From Nocardia nova (GTDB lineage Bacteria > Actinomycetota > Actinomycetes > Mycobacteriales > Mycobacteriaceae), in assembly GCF_002933465.1 (NCBI RefSeq), contig NZ_PSZE01000016.1:1-64000 (forward strand): 64,000 nt of DNA. Direction: 5' to 3'. Below, in pieces: positions 26,563 to 36,164 of the stretch. The position numbers and the translations under genes were made by a program. How positions within the stretch are numbered: the first letter of the stretch is position 1; the number at the start of each line of letters is the position of its first letter. The notes below the pieces were generated by a model, which saw nothing but the letters and a program-made list of their open reading frames with translations, was not told the origin of the DNA and made no database searches.

Positions 26563-26909
26563 GTGCGGTGAGCGGGGTCGAGCGCCTGCTGCTCAACGCG
26601 GCACGGACACTCGGCGCCGGACGGTTCTACATCTTCACCCAGGTCGTGCTGCCGGCCGCCTTCCCGGCGATCTTCCCGGGGATCCGGCTCGCCGCCGCCA
26701 ACGCATTCACCGCCCTCGTCGCGGCCGAACTCGTCGGCGGCGCGCAGGGGATCGGCATCTACATCAACACCGCCTCGTTGCGGTATCAGACGCCGCAGAT
26801 GTATGCCGGAATCTTCGCCCTCGGCCTGGTCGGAATCATCGTCAACGCGATTCTGACCGTCGTCGAATGGCGAGTTACCTCCTGGCAGCGCGGATTGACG
26901 AGCAGATAG
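26559..26909 (+). pseudogene. Remnant of an SsuC/TauC-type ABC permease (C-terminal about 115 residues)
   Basis: The frame encodes the second half of a BPD permease: NAVSGVERLLLNAARTLGA (coupling loop), VVLPAAFPAIFPGIRLAAANAF and AAELVGGAQGIGIYI, through to a normal C-terminus. The first half, with the N-terminal helices, is absent; upstream in this frame lies only antisense-like sequence inside the LysR gene. It was probably part of an aliphatic sulfonate, nitrate or taurine importer before a deletion fused it to LysR. It could not work alone as a permease. Confidence 0.8.
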
Positions 26910-26925
26910 CGCGGAAAGTATTCGG

Positions 26926-27892
26926 ATGCACAGGAAAGATCGGCGCCGGCCGCCCGCAGCGATGCGGGCTCCGGTTCGGCGCGGAATCGCGACGATCGTC
27001 GCTCTGATTCTTTTCGTGCCCGCCGCGGCGGCCGGATGCGGGTCGGCGACGAAGGTCAGCTACGAACCCGCCGCTGACGACGAGAATGCGCTGGTCGTTT
27101 ACGTCGACGGTGGCGACGATCGGGAAATTCTCGATTACGCGATCCACAACCTGCTGCCGGATTCGGTGAAGGTGAAACCGGTCGACGCGGCCGGCGACGC
27201 CAACGCCCGCATCGCCGCCGGCAAGGGCGATCTTTCCTACTTCCAGCACATTCCGGCGTTCGAGGCCGACAGCCAGAAGAATTCCTATACGAATCTGAGC
27301 ATCGTGTCGAAGGTGAACGTGGTGCCCTACGCGGTGTACTCCTCGAAGTGGCGCGATCTGAAGGACACCACCGACTGGGTACACGTGGGATTGGTGCAGG
27401 ACCAGGTCGCGGGGGTGAGCCTTCCGCACGGCGCGCAGGTGGCCCTGCCCGCGACGCCCACCGGTTTCGCACGCGGGCTCTACCTGCTGCAGAGTGCGGG
27501 CCTGGTGACGCTGGATCGTCCGTTCGGCGGCACCTCGGCGGCGGATCTGACGATCGGCCAAGCGAACGTGCGCGACTCGGCGCGGCATCTGTCGTTGCTG
27601 CCGTTGAGTTTCGACCAGGATCTGGCATCCATCTATCACAGCTACGACGCGGTGGTCCTCAGTCCCGAGCAGGCCGCATCATTGGGGCTGCAACCGGCGA
27701 AGGACGCCCTCGCGATCGAGCCGGGTCCCCGGAAATCCCTATGCGCACGTGCTTGTCGCGCCGTCCCGGCTGGCGGGCGACCAGCGGGTGCTGGAATTGA
27801 CCCACGCGCTGGAGAGCCCCCGGCTGGCCCAGTTCCTGGCGACGAAATACCGGGGCGCGGATATCGCCGTGGCGGCTGCGGGCGCCAGGTGA
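26926..27892 (+). pseudogene. MetQ/NlpA-family substrate-binding lipoprotein, frameshifted near the 3' end
   Basis: The N-terminus has a signal peptide and a lipobox (AAAAGC). The body matches MetQ-like methionine-binding proteins: DYAIHNLLPDSVKVKPV, AGKGDLSYFQHIPAFE, VSLPHGAQVALPATPTGFARG and LYLLQSAG. At 27727-27730 an extra C in the CCCC run shifts the frame; reading on in the +1 frame gives the missing C-terminus (GNPYAHVLVAPSRLAGD to a TGA at 27890). In the unshifted frame translation would run on into the downstream YcnI gene. It neighbours the SsuC-type remnant, so a sulfur-source importer is decaying here, unless the frameshift is a sequencing error. Confidence 0.82.
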
Positions 27893-27951
27893 CGTCGTCC
27901 GAAATGCCGGGCCGAAATCCATACGCCCAACCTCTACATACAAGGAAAACG

Positions 27952-28713
27952 ATGGCAGACAGCGACATTCGCGAGCGGCGCGCACCCGTACGGAGGCACC
28001 TCGTCCGACGGTGCAGCGCAGCGGTGATCGCGGTGATCGCGGTGCCGCTGGTGGCATACGCGGCTCCGGCCGCGGCGCACGTGCAATCCGACGGCACACC
28101 GGTGACCAAGGGCGGCTACGGGGTCGTGCACCTGATCGTGCCCGGTGAATCCGCCACGGCGAACACGGTCGGGCTCACCGTCACCATCCCCGCCGGCGTG
28201 GATCTGAAATCAGCACGGACACAGCCCATTCCGGGCTGGACGGCGTCGGTCGAACGGGATCAGGCCGCCGGTCGGGTGACCAAGATCGTGTGGAATGCGA
28301 ATACGCCTGCCGACGGTTTCAGCAATACGCAGTATCGCGAATTCTCGTTCTCGGCGGGCCCGTGGCCGAAGTCTGTGGACTCGGTCGCGCTGCCGTCCGA
28401 TCAGCGGTATTCCGACGGTTCGGTGGTGTCGTGGAACGAAATAGCGGTCGACAAGGCCAGCGAGCCCGCACATCCGGCGCCGGTCGTCCCGGTGACCGCG
28501 ACCGCCGCCGGACATTCCGACGACGGCGGTCATGCCGTATCTGCGGCGAACACGGCGCCGGATCGGCACGACGACGCCGCCCTGCACGACGGAGGCGAAT
28601 CATCGGCGAGCGGATGGTGGCAGGCGCTGTCGGTGGTGGCGCTGCTGCTCGCGGTCGCGGCGGGTGCGGCGGCGACACTGGCATTGCGGCGCGATCGTGA
28701 GCCTCGGTCCTAG
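27952..28713 (+). CDS. YcnI-like (DUF1775) copper-binding membrane protein
   Basis: 253 aa from ATG 27952. A signal peptide ends at APAAAH, so mature His would be N-terminal as in the YcnI copper site. The domain shows TKGGYGVVHLIVPGESATANTVGLTVTIP and the conserved PIPGWTA. A linker rich in His and Asp precedes a single C-terminal helix and an RRDREPR tail, so it is anchored with the domain outside. It overlaps the CopCD start by 17 bp, the standard YcnI-CopCD pairing. The frame is the same as the broken metQ-like gene upstream, which makes one artificially long ORF. Confidence 0.9.
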   Translation: MADSDIRERRAPVRRHLVRRCSAAVIAVIAVPLVAYAAPAAAHVQSDGTPVTKGGYGVVHLIVPGESATANTVGLTVTIPAGVDLKSARTQPIPGWTASVERDQAAGRVTKIVWNANTPADGFSNTQYREFSFSAGPWPKSVDSVALPSDQRYSDGSVVSWNEIAVDKASEPAHPAPVVPVTATAAGHSDDGGHAVSAANTAPDRHDDAALHDGGESSASGWWQALSVVALLLAVAAGAAATLALRRDREPRS

Positions 28714-30292
28714 GGGTGCACTGCGGTGCTGGTTCGTCCTGCTCGTCGCGATCGTGGCGCCGGTGTGGGCGGCCGGTGTCGCGTCCGCGCACGCCGTGCT
28801 GGTGTCGACGACACCGGAATCGAGAACCCATGTCGACACCGCGCCGGGTGAGCTGCGGCTGCAACTCGACGAGCCGGTCACCCTGGTCGCGGGCTCGGCC
28901 CAGCTGATCGACAGCGGCGGAAAACGATTCGCGCTGTCCGCCGCTCGGCTCGATGACGGTCAGCGCCGGGTTGTGCTGGTGCCGGCCGAGGCGGTTCCGG
29001 ACGGGGCCTATCTGGCCACCGCGCGCGTCGTGTCCGCCGATACCCACGTGGTGTCGTTATCGATCCAGTTCACCGTGGGTGCGGTGACCGCGCAGGGCCG
29101 GTTCGCCCCGCCATCTCCGACCGGTATCGAGCAATATCTGAACTCTCCGACGCGGGGTATCACCTATCTGGGATTGATATTGTCGGCCGGATTGTACGCT
29201 GCTGCGCTGTGGGTGTGGCCGACGGTGGTACGCAGGCCACGTTTTCAGGTGCTCTATCGGGTGGGAATCGGGATCTTCGTCGCCGGATTCGGCTGCCGAT
29301 TTCTCGTTCTGGTCGCCCAGCAGGACGGCGGTCTGTCCGCGATGTCGGTCACGGGTGCACGCACCGTTCTCGAGACCCCGCTCGGAGTGGTGACGGTGAT
29401 CGCGGGGCTGGCCTCGATCATCGCCTTCGCTCTCGTCACCCGTGCCGCCCGCGCGGTCGTGGGGGCGGGTGCGGCGCAGGCCGCCGCCGCGGTCGTCGCG
29501 GTGACGCTGGACGGTCACGGCGGCTCGGTGCAGGGGTGGCCGTGGTCGTTCGCCGGCACGCTGCTGCACGTCTACGGCATCACCGTGTGGCTCGGTGGTG
29601 TCGTCGTGGTCGCCTTCGTCCTGCGCGGGGGCCGGAATCGGGGTCGATGGCATGCGGTCGCGGTCGGGCACGTGGTGACGGCCGTGGCCGGCGGGATCGT
29701 GCTGGCGGTCCTGCAGGTGCACCCGCCGGCCGCTCTCGTGCACACCACCTACGGTCTGGTGCTGGTGGCGAAAGTCGTTGTGGCACTGGGGGTTGTTTCG
29801 CTCGGTTATCTGAGCCTGCGGTGGTTCCGCCGCACCGATGCGATCGTCGGCCGGCCCCGGACCCTCGTGCTGGAGACGGCGCTGGCGGTGGTGGTGCTGG
29901 CGGTGACCTCGGTGCTGACGACGCTGGCTCCGGCGAAGGATACCTACACCACCGATCTCGCGACCACGCTCGACTTCGGGGCGGCGCAGGTGCTGCATAT
30001 CGGCATCGATTCGATCCGGCACGGCCCGCAGCGGCTCACGGTCGACTACGCACCGGCGAACACGTCTGCGGCGCATAATGATTCCGCGACCGTGAGCGTC
30101 GACCTGTCGTCGGAATCGGCGAATGTGGCACGGTTACCGGTGACGTTGGGGCGCCCCGTGGTAGAGCACGGATCGCTGGTGTGGCGCAGCGAGCATCTCA
30201 TCGTCCCCGCGCCGGGACATTGGAGAGTCACCGTCAGATTCGACGGCGGCACCGGCCCGAAACTGGCTTCCTTCTCTTACCGAGCCCTGTGA
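28697..30292 (+). CDS. CopC-CopD fusion copper protein (YcnJ-like)
   Basis: 531 aa from GTG 28697. A signal sequence ends at SAHA, placing the CopC His at the mature N-terminus; the second CopC site is SADTHVV. Residues about 20-115 form the CopC cupredoxin-like domain and are followed by about eight hydrophobic helices of the CopD domain (from TYLGLILSAGLYAAALWV on) and a C-terminal extracytoplasmic beta domain. The protein probably collects and moves copper across the membrane together with YcnI. Confidence 0.92.
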   Translation: MSLGPRGALRCWFVLLVAIVAPVWAAGVASAHAVLVSTTPESRTHVDTAPGELRLQLDEPVTLVAGSAQLIDSGGKRFALSAARLDDGQRRVVLVPAEAVPDGAYLATARVVSADTHVVSLSIQFTVGAVTAQGRFAPPSPTGIEQYLNSPTRGITYLGLILSAGLYAAALWVWPTVVRRPRFQVLYRVGIGIFVAGFGCRFLVLVAQQDGGLSAMSVTGARTVLETPLGVVTVIAGLASIIAFALVTRAARAVVGAGAAQAAAAVVAVTLDGHGGSVQGWPWSFAGTLLHVYGITVWLGGVVVVAFVLRGGRNRGRWHAVAVGHVVTAVAGGIVLAVLQVHPPAALVHTTYGLVLVAKVVVALGVVSLGYLSLRWFRRTDAIVGRPRTLVLETALAVVVLAVTSVLTTLAPAKDTYTTDLATTLDFGAAQVLHIGIDSIRHGPQRLTVDYAPANTSAAHNDSATVSVDLSSESANVARLPVTLGRPVVEHGSLVWRSEHLIVPAPGHWRVTVRFDGGTGPKLASFSYRAL

Positions 30293-30329
30293 CTACGAGA
30301 CGAGCCGGAACGAGGAAACGGTCACCCCA

Positions 30330-30360
30330 GCGGGGAGCTTGCAGCGCAAGGTCCCCCGCG
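30330..30360 (+). terminator. Candidate terminator after the copper operon
   Basis: An imperfect hairpin: GCGGGGAGCTTGC pairs with GCAAGGTCCCCCGC across a 3-nt loop, with one bulge. It begins 37 bp after the CopCD stop. Confidence 0.5.
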
Positions 30361-30997
30361 GGCTCCGCGGTGCATTACATGAGTTCGGCGAAGCTGTGAC
30401 GAAGTTGGGCCTGGCCGGTCCGGTAGGGCCATTCACGCGCTGGTCAGGAGCCAAATATGCGTCACCGAGCGCTGGTGAGTTCGGTCTGGCTCGTCAACAC
30501 CGACAGTTGGTTGACCCGCCTTTCGGAGGTTGCCTCGTCGTCAGTTGTTCTGCGACGTCCTGTCGACGTTCTGTAGGCCCGGGTGAATCGGCGATCGCAG
30601 GCGAAGCCAATCGATCTCCCCGGATCGAAAACCCTTGCTGAACTGCGGGTTCGTTATTCAACGAATGGGCCGGAATGCGGGAGCTGTCCCGCCCTGTTTG
30701 CGTATCGATCGCATCCTTCGATGCTACTAATGACCGGTTGGTTTTGTCCGGCGAAGCGGCGCGACCTGCGGGTTCGTGGTTGTTGGTAAGTGTTGTCGGT
30801 TGCTGTTTGTTGCTGTTTGTGGACCTGTGACGTCCTGATACAGACGTCGTTTGCCCACGTACAGTGCTATTTTCGAGACGTTTCGCGCCGACAGCTGAAC
30901 CGCCCGTCAGGTGTGACCTTCGGTGATGGATGAATCGCCCCGGGTCTGTCGGAGGCTCTGATGTTCCCCGGGTTTCGTGGAGTCGGGATGCTGGACT
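30361..30997. other. Non-coding stretch with repeat copies
   Basis: No supported gene. It holds a 26-bp segment (30550-30575) matching 53565-53590 at 24 of 26 positions, and the longer 134-bp repeat at 30704-30837. Just beyond the repeat, GACGTC elements flank CTGATACA (30829-30848), reminiscent of a tyrosine-recombinase core, but this is speculative. Confidence 0.5.
30704..30837 (+). repeat. Imperfect direct repeat, copy A (134 bp)
   Basis: Aligns without gaps to 53444-53577 (offset 22,740 bp) with 12 mismatches. The first 117 bp have 8 mismatches, and 7 of those lie after the first 37 bp. It begins ATCGATCGCATCCTTCG. The two copies bracket the rearranged middle of the window. Confidence 0.9.
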
Positions 30998-31210
30998 TCA
31001 GGCCACGGGTTGGATGGGTGATTGCATCATCTCGTACTCGATAGGGGACCGCATGCCCAGGGCCGAGTGACGGCGTCGCCGGTTGTGGAAGATCTCCAGG
31101 TATTCGAAGATCGCGTTTGCCAGCTCGATCCGGGTTCTCCATCTTTGACGGTTCAATAGCTCGGTTTGCATTCTGCCCCAAAAGGATTCGATGACAGCAT
31201 TGTCGAAACT
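30998..31210 (-). pseudogene. IS3-family transposase remnant (C-terminal end of OrfB)
   Basis: Minus-strand reading gives FDNAVIESFWGRMQTELLN, then RIELANAIFEYLEIFHNRRR and HSALGMRSPIEYE, the C-terminal end of the IS3 rve integrase domain including its catalytic Glu region, ending at a stop at 30998. The 5' part is missing; the homology stops exactly where the Tn554-like recombinase gene ends (about 31210). Confidence 0.85.
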
Positions 31211-33184
31211 TTATCCGGCTAACCAGGGTTGATCTTGTTCCGCTGTTAGGGTTTCGCCTTTTCCGGCTGATTTCTGGATGTCGGTGATGGTGGCGTCGAG
31301 GCGGGCGATGAGTTGGTGGTGACGGGCGGCTTCGGTGATCCAGCCGCGGCGTTGGGCGTCGTCGGCGAGTTTGCGGGCGTCGCTGCGTTGGGCGGCAAGG
31401 ATGGGCAGGTAGGTGGCATCGGTGCGGAAGTTCGGGCAGTGTTCGCAGATGTTGGCGTAGGGGCAGGCGCCTTGGGCTGGTGCGCGCAGGCAGAATCCGC
31501 CTGCGAGACGGGATTTCAGGGCGGGGGCGGCGGTCCAGTCCTTGCAGCTGGTGATGTCGGCGAGCGGCAGGGCTTTGGTGCCGGCGGGTGTGGTCGGCAG
31601 GTCGGCGAGGTGGTCTTTGGCGAGGGTGAGGGCGCGTTCGTATTCGGTGCGGATGGTGGTGTCGAACAGTTTCCCGTAGCGCAGGCTCATCTGGGCGGAC
31701 ACGTGCCCGAGCAGGGCCATCAGCGATTGCAGGGAAACCCCGGCGTTGACTAGGGCGGTGGCGTAGGTGTGGCGCAGTTGGTGCGGGGTGACGTGCCCGA
31801 TCCCGGCGGCGGCCGCGGCGCGGTCGAGTTCGAGGCGGACGCCTTGCTGGGCGAGCCGCCCGCCGTGGTGGGTGAACAGGAATTGGGCCGGTTTCCCGGT
31901 GCGCGGATGGGTCAACGGTTCTCCGGGACTGCGGATTTCGATGATCCGGTCGACGAGTTCGACGGCTTCCTCATCGAGGGGGATCATCCGTTCGGTGTCG
32001 AGTTTGCCGAGAGGGACTTTCAGCCAGGATCCTTCGCCGGGAATCTCGTGGACGCAGTCGATTTCGAGGTCGAGTAGTTCCCCGATCCGCAGTCCGCATG
32101 CCCGTGCCAGCAGCAACGCCGACGCTGCGAGTTCGTGATCGCTGCAACGCAGTGCGTCGGTGAGGCGCCGGTCGGCGTCGACCGGGATGTAGCGCGGTAA
32201 CGGTTTCGGGAGGCGGGGAACATCGTTGCGGAACAACAGTTTCCGCTTTGGTGCGTCGTTCCATCCCCATTCGGTGATCTCGGTGAGGAAGGTGTTGACC
32301 GCCACGATGCGGCGGGCGTGATCGGCAACGCCGATCGGTTCACCGGTCTTGCTGTTCACCGCGTCGGGCAGGCTGGCCAGCCAAGGCTCGATGTGGCGGC
32401 GGCGGTCCAGTTGCGACAGCCGGGTCAGGGCGGGGTCGAGGTCGGTGAGGAACCGGCCGAACCCGCTCAGTCGGGTGGCCATGCTGGACACGGTGTGGCG
32501 GGTGCAGGTGCCGCGTTTGGCCTCGAGGTAGTCGATCATCGCCTCGGCGATGGCCGGGGTGATGCCGTCGAGGCGGACCGCGAAGTCCCAGGGCCCGCCG
32601 GGGCGTGGTGGTTCGGGCAGGATGCCGAGGTGGAACAGCACCAGGTGCGTGTTGGCGAGGGCGGCTTTGTAGTGGTGCCAGCCTTTGCCGGTGCGGTCTT
32701 GGCGGTCGCGGCAGGCGGCGGCGAACTCGTCGAGATCGGCGAGGGTGAGCTGATGCAGGCGGCGGCCGGTCTGGATCAGCAGCCGCGCTGGTGCCTGGGA
32801 CCCGGTGGCGGTGCGGACTCTTTGGGTGAATCCGAGTCCTTGTGCGGTGGTGAGAAATTCGGCGAGATCGCCTCCGATCGGTGAGGCGTCGATCTCGCGC
32901 CAGAGGCTGGAGATCTTGCGTTCGAGCAGGTAGTCGTAGCCGGGCCGCAGCAGGTTGTGCAGCATCAGGAACGTGATGAACGGCCGCGTCGCCGAGTTCG
33001 CCGACAACCGGACCTCGAGCGGCTCGTGGGCCCAGTCCTGCGGGTTCGGCCACTGCTGCAGGAAGGTCCGCGCGGCGCTGTAGTAGGGCGCGCTGCCACG
33101 ACCGGTGCGGGCCAGTTCGGCCAGATATCGATGGTAGAAGTCGTCGGCGTCAGACCTGGCGGCGAATACGTGCGCGAGCGGCAT
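31211..33184 (-). CDS. Tyrosine recombinase, Tn554 TnpB-like
   Basis: 657 aa. The catalytic domain has ARACGLRIGELLDLE (Arg I), HQLRHTYATALVNAG (HxxR), LLGHVSAQMSLRYGKL (GH and nucleophile Tyr). The C-terminal Cys-rich tail (CPYANICEHCPNF) followed by an R-rich helix is characteristic of the TnpB recombinase of Tn554-type transposons. It follows a TnpA-like gene with a 35-bp overlap, the normal tnpA-tnpB order. The gene looks complete, but its partner is truncated, so the element is unlikely to move by itself. Confidence 0.88.
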   Translation of the reverse strand: MPLAHVFAARSDADDFYHRYLAELARTGRGSAPYYSAARTFLQQWPNPQDWAHEPLEVRLSANSATRPFITFLMLHNLLRPGYDYLLERKISSLWREIDASPIGGDLAEFLTTAQGLGFTQRVRTATGSQAPARLLIQTGRRLHQLTLADLDEFAAACRDRQDRTGKGWHHYKAALANTHLVLFHLGILPEPPRPGGPWDFAVRLDGITPAIAEAMIDYLEAKRGTCTRHTVSSMATRLSGFGRFLTDLDPALTRLSQLDRRRHIEPWLASLPDAVNSKTGEPIGVADHARRIVAVNTFLTEITEWGWNDAPKRKLLFRNDVPRLPKPLPRYIPVDADRRLTDALRCSDHELAASALLLARACGLRIGELLDLEIDCVHEIPGEGSWLKVPLGKLDTERMIPLDEEAVELVDRIIEIRSPGEPLTHPRTGKPAQFLFTHHGGRLAQQGVRLELDRAAAAAGIGHVTPHQLRHTYATALVNAGVSLQSLMALLGHVSAQMSLRYGKLFDTTIRTEYERALTLAKDHLADLPTTPAGTKALPLADITSCKDWTAAPALKSRLAGGFCLRAPAQGACPYANICEHCPNFRTDATYLPILAAQRSDARKLADDAQRRGWITEAARHHQLIARLDATITDIQKSAGKGETLTAEQDQPWLAG

Positions 33185-33685
33185 CGAATTCCTCCTTCAC
33201 CCGTTTCGGGGCCAGATGGACATAGCGGGCAGTGGTGTCGACATGGGTGTGCGCGAGCAATGCCTGCATCACCGACAGATCAACCCCCGCCTCGGCCAGC
33301 GCGGTGCCGAACGAATGCCGCAACGCGTGCGGATGACCGGCCGTGACGCCGGACAGTCGACGGTGATAGCGGAAGATCGTCCGCAACCCCGCCGGAGTCA
33401 ACGGTTGCCCTCGATTCGGGCCCTTCGCGACCAGAAACAAACGCGCCGAAGATGATTCGGGCCGCTCGGCCAGCAGATAGCCCTGGATCACGCGGGCCAG
33501 ATCCGCGTCGAGCGGGACGGCGCGTTCCTTGGCGCCCTTGCCCCAAACCCGGATCCAGCCCCGCCCGATATCGACATCGCCGACCTCGAGGGCCAGCACC
33601 TCGCACGACCGCAACCCGCAATACAACATCAGTCCGGCCATCGCGCGGTCACGCCAGGTCCGCAAACTTGCCAACAGCCCGGCGG
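33150..33685 (-). pseudogene. Tyrosine recombinase, Tn554 TnpA-like, 5'-truncated
   Basis: About 178 residues remain, covering most of the catalytic domain: RDRAMAGLMLYCGLRSCEVLALE (Arg I), VTAGHPHALRHSFGTALAEAG (HxxR) and LLAHTHVDTTARYVHL (nucleophile Tyr, with LLAH in place of LLGH). The N-terminal core-binding domain is missing; homology ends near 33685 and an aldo/keto reductase fragment begins at 33691 on the other strand. A stop codon in frame just upstream confirms the break. Confidence 0.85.
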
Positions 33686-33690
33686 CCTCC

Positions 33691-34377
33691 CAGATTCACC
33701 GGCCCGATCCGGATGTCCCGCTGGAGGAAACGCTGGGCGCGCTCGACGATCTCGTCAGCGCCGGCAAGATCCGCTACTACGGGACCACCACCTTCGAGCC
33801 CCATCAGCTGGTGGAGGCGCAGTGGGTCGCCGAGGATCGGCGGCTGCACCGGCCGGTCAGTGAACAACCGCCGTATTCCATCCTGGCGCGCGGGGCCGAA
33901 CGGGCCACCCTGCCGGTTGCCCAGCGCTACGGGCTGGGGGTACTGACCTGGAGTCCCCTGGCCGGTGGCTGGCTGTCCGGACGCTACCGGGACGGCGCGC
34001 GAGCGCCGGAATCCTCACGGCTGCAACGCCAGCCGCACCGGCACGATCCGGCACTGACGGTGAATCAGCGCAAGCGCGCCGTCGCCGAGGAGCTCGCGAA
34101 ACTGGCCGACGAGGCGGGGCTGTCGCTCGTCCATCTGGCCCTGGCGTTCGTACTGCAGCATCCGGCGGTGAGTTCGGTGATCATCGGACCACGCACCCTG
34201 GAGCAGCTCGGGGGCCAGCTCGGCGCGGTCGATGTGCGCCTGAGCACCGACGTGCTGGACCGCATCGACGAGATCGTCGCGCCGGGGGTCACGATCAGCC
34301 CCGCCGACGAGGGGTACCTGCCGCCGTCACTGACCGAATCCGCCCTTCGCCGCCACCTTCCGGGAGCCCGCCGATGA
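33691..34377 (+). pseudogene. Aldo/keto reductase, 5'-truncated (copy 1)
   Basis: Homology begins abruptly at QIHRPDPDVPLEETLGALDDLV, which corresponds to residue about 122 of the intact copy directly downstream, and runs to a normal C-terminus. The catalytic Asp, Tyr and Lys are therefore gone and only the His remains, so it cannot be an active reductase. The 5' break coincides with the broken TnpA-like gene. Its stop overlaps the next gene by 4 bp (ATGA), showing it was once the first gene of an AKR pair. Confidence 0.85.
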
Positions 34378-35408
34378 GCCTGTCCGACCTGCGCACCCTC
34401 GGCCGCACCGGAGTGCGGATCAGCCCGTTCGTCCTGGGCACCATGAACTTCGGGGCGCGCGGCAATACCAGCCATGAGGAATCGATCGCCCTGATCCATC
34501 GCGCGCTCGACGCCGGGATCAACACCATCGACACCGCCGACACCTACTCGCGGGGCGAATCGGAGATCATCGTCGGCAAGGCCTTGGCCGGCCGCCGTGA
34601 CCAGGTGATCCTGGCAAGCAAATTTCACAATCCGGTCGACGACGATCCGTCGCATCGAGGCAACTCTCGGCGCTGGATCGTGCGTGCGGTGGAGGATTCG
34701 CTGCGCCGCCTGGGCACCGATCACCTGGACCTCTATCAGGTGCACCGGCCGGAATCGATCACCGCCATCGACGAGACCGTGGGTGCGCTCGACGATCTGG
34801 TGCGTGCGGGCAAGATCCGCTACTACGGCACCTCGGTCTTCTCGCCCGCCGAATTGATCGAGGTGCAGTGGTCGGCCGACCGGTGGCGGTGGCACCGCGC
34901 GGTCAGCGAACAAGTGCCGTACTCGCTGCTGGTGCGCGGCATCGAACGCGAAACCCTGCCGATCGCAAGGAAATACGGTCTCGGCGTCCTCACCTATGGT
35001 CCGCTGGCCGCGGGGTGGCTCAGCGGCAAGTACCGGATCGGTGCGGGCCAGCCCGCATCGCACCGGGCCGACCTGATCCCGGGCCGCTTCGATATCGACG
35101 CACCGGCCAACGCGACGAAACTGGCCGCCGCGGACGCGCTGGCCCGGCTGGCCGAGGAATCGGGACTGAGCCTGATCGAGCTGGCGATCGGCTTCGCGGG
35201 TTCACATCCGGACGTCTCGGGCATCATCATCGGCCCCCGCACCGGCGAGCATCTCGACACCTATCTGCGCGCCGCCGATGTGGTGCTGGAACCCGCGGTG
35301 CTGGATCGGATCGACGAGATCGTGCCGCCCGGAACGTATTTCCATGAACGCGACACCGGGAAGATCCCCGATGCCCTCGTCGACCCGGCGTTGCGTCGCT
35401 CGGCCTGA
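34374..35408 (+). CDS. Aldo/keto reductase (copy 2, complete)
   Basis: 344 aa, full-length (beta/alpha)8 NADPH-dependent reductase. The catalytic tetrad is visible: Asp53 and Tyr58 (NTIDTADTY), Lys83 (LASKF), His124 (YQVHRP). The C-terminal cofactor-binding segment is GIIIGPRTGEHLDTYL. It is most like the YajO/Tas-type actinobacterial AKRs and is translationally coupled to the truncated copy before it. The substrate is unknown. Confidence 0.9.
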   Translation: MSLSDLRTLGRTGVRISPFVLGTMNFGARGNTSHEESIALIHRALDAGINTIDTADTYSRGESEIIVGKALAGRRDQVILASKFHNPVDDDPSHRGNSRRWIVRAVEDSLRRLGTDHLDLYQVHRPESITAIDETVGALDDLVRAGKIRYYGTSVFSPAELIEVQWSADRWRWHRAVSEQVPYSLLVRGIERETLPIARKYGLGVLTYGPLAAGWLSGKYRIGAGQPASHRADLIPGRFDIDAPANATKLAAADALARLAEESGLSLIELAIGFAGSHPDVSGIIIGPRTGEHLDTYLRAADVVLEPAVLDRIDEIVPPGTYFHERDTGKIPDALVDPALRRSA

Positions 35409-35444
35409 CGCCGTTCGGCCCGCCGCGAGCTAGCGTTCCAGGCG

Positions 35445-36125
35445 CTATCCGGCGCGGCGCGGCATGGCCGAGCGGGTGTGCTCGATCAATTGCTCCAGGT
35501 CGAGCTCCCCGGCGCGGGTTTGTGCCCCCGCCTCGAGTGCGGCGGAGAACCGTTGTACCGCATCGGTTCCGGTGAAGAGCGGCATGAGCAGCTCGAGCTC
35601 GGCGGCCAGGCCCTCGGTCAACGGCAGCTCGCTCGCGGTCAGCACGGCGCGTTTGGCGGCGGCGACCGCGGCCGGGGGATGACCGGCGATGCGGCGAGCG
35701 AGGTCGTCGACGAAGGCGTCGAGTTCGTCGGCGGGCAGGGCGCGGTTGATCCAGCCGTAGCGTTCGGCGGTGCGCGCATCGTAGAGTTGCGCCCCGAGAA
35801 CGACCTCCAGCGCCCGGGAGCGGCCGATGAGCCGTGGCAGCAGCTGTGTGCCGCCACCACCGGGAAAGATGCCGAGCGCCACCTCGGGCTGGCCGAACCA
35901 CGCGTGATCGATTGCGGCATAACGCAAATTGAATGCGAGCAGGAATTCCGCACCGCCGCCGCGGGCCCGTCCGGTGATCTTCGCGATCGTCGGCTGCGGT
36001 AGGGCGCGGTAGCGTTCGAACAGGGTCGGCCCCGGACCTGCGGCATAGGTTTCGAGCGCTTGCGGATCGGTGACCAGACGCATATCGCCGTGCGCGAGAA
36101 AGAACTCCGGGTCGGATGCGGTCCG
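35445..36125 (-). pseudogene. Enoyl-CoA hydratase/isomerase, 5'-truncated
   Basis: A crotonase-fold protein that starts only at SDPEFFLAHGDM (first oxyanion-hole region) and continues through PTIAKITGRARGGGAEFLLAFNL (second oxyanion hole) and GQPEVALGIFPGGGGT. About 50 N-terminal residues are missing, and a functional start is absent except an internal ATG at 36083 that would cut off the first oxyanion strand. The break sits about 40 bp from the end of the upstream ABC gene. Confidence 0.75.
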
Positions 36126-36164
36126 GTGGCGAGTTGCGGTTGAACCGGAGTGCCCTGCCGGTGA

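Noticed and set aside
30338..30641. 100-codon plus-strand frame after the copper operon
   Set aside because: No family match or ribosome binding site, and it overlaps the terminator-like hairpin and repeat modules.
30829..30848. Claimed att core of an integrative element at GACGTC-CTGATACA-GACGTC
   Set aside because: Copy B carries a different spacer and arrangement, and no matching attachment site is identifiable, so it is not reported as an att site.
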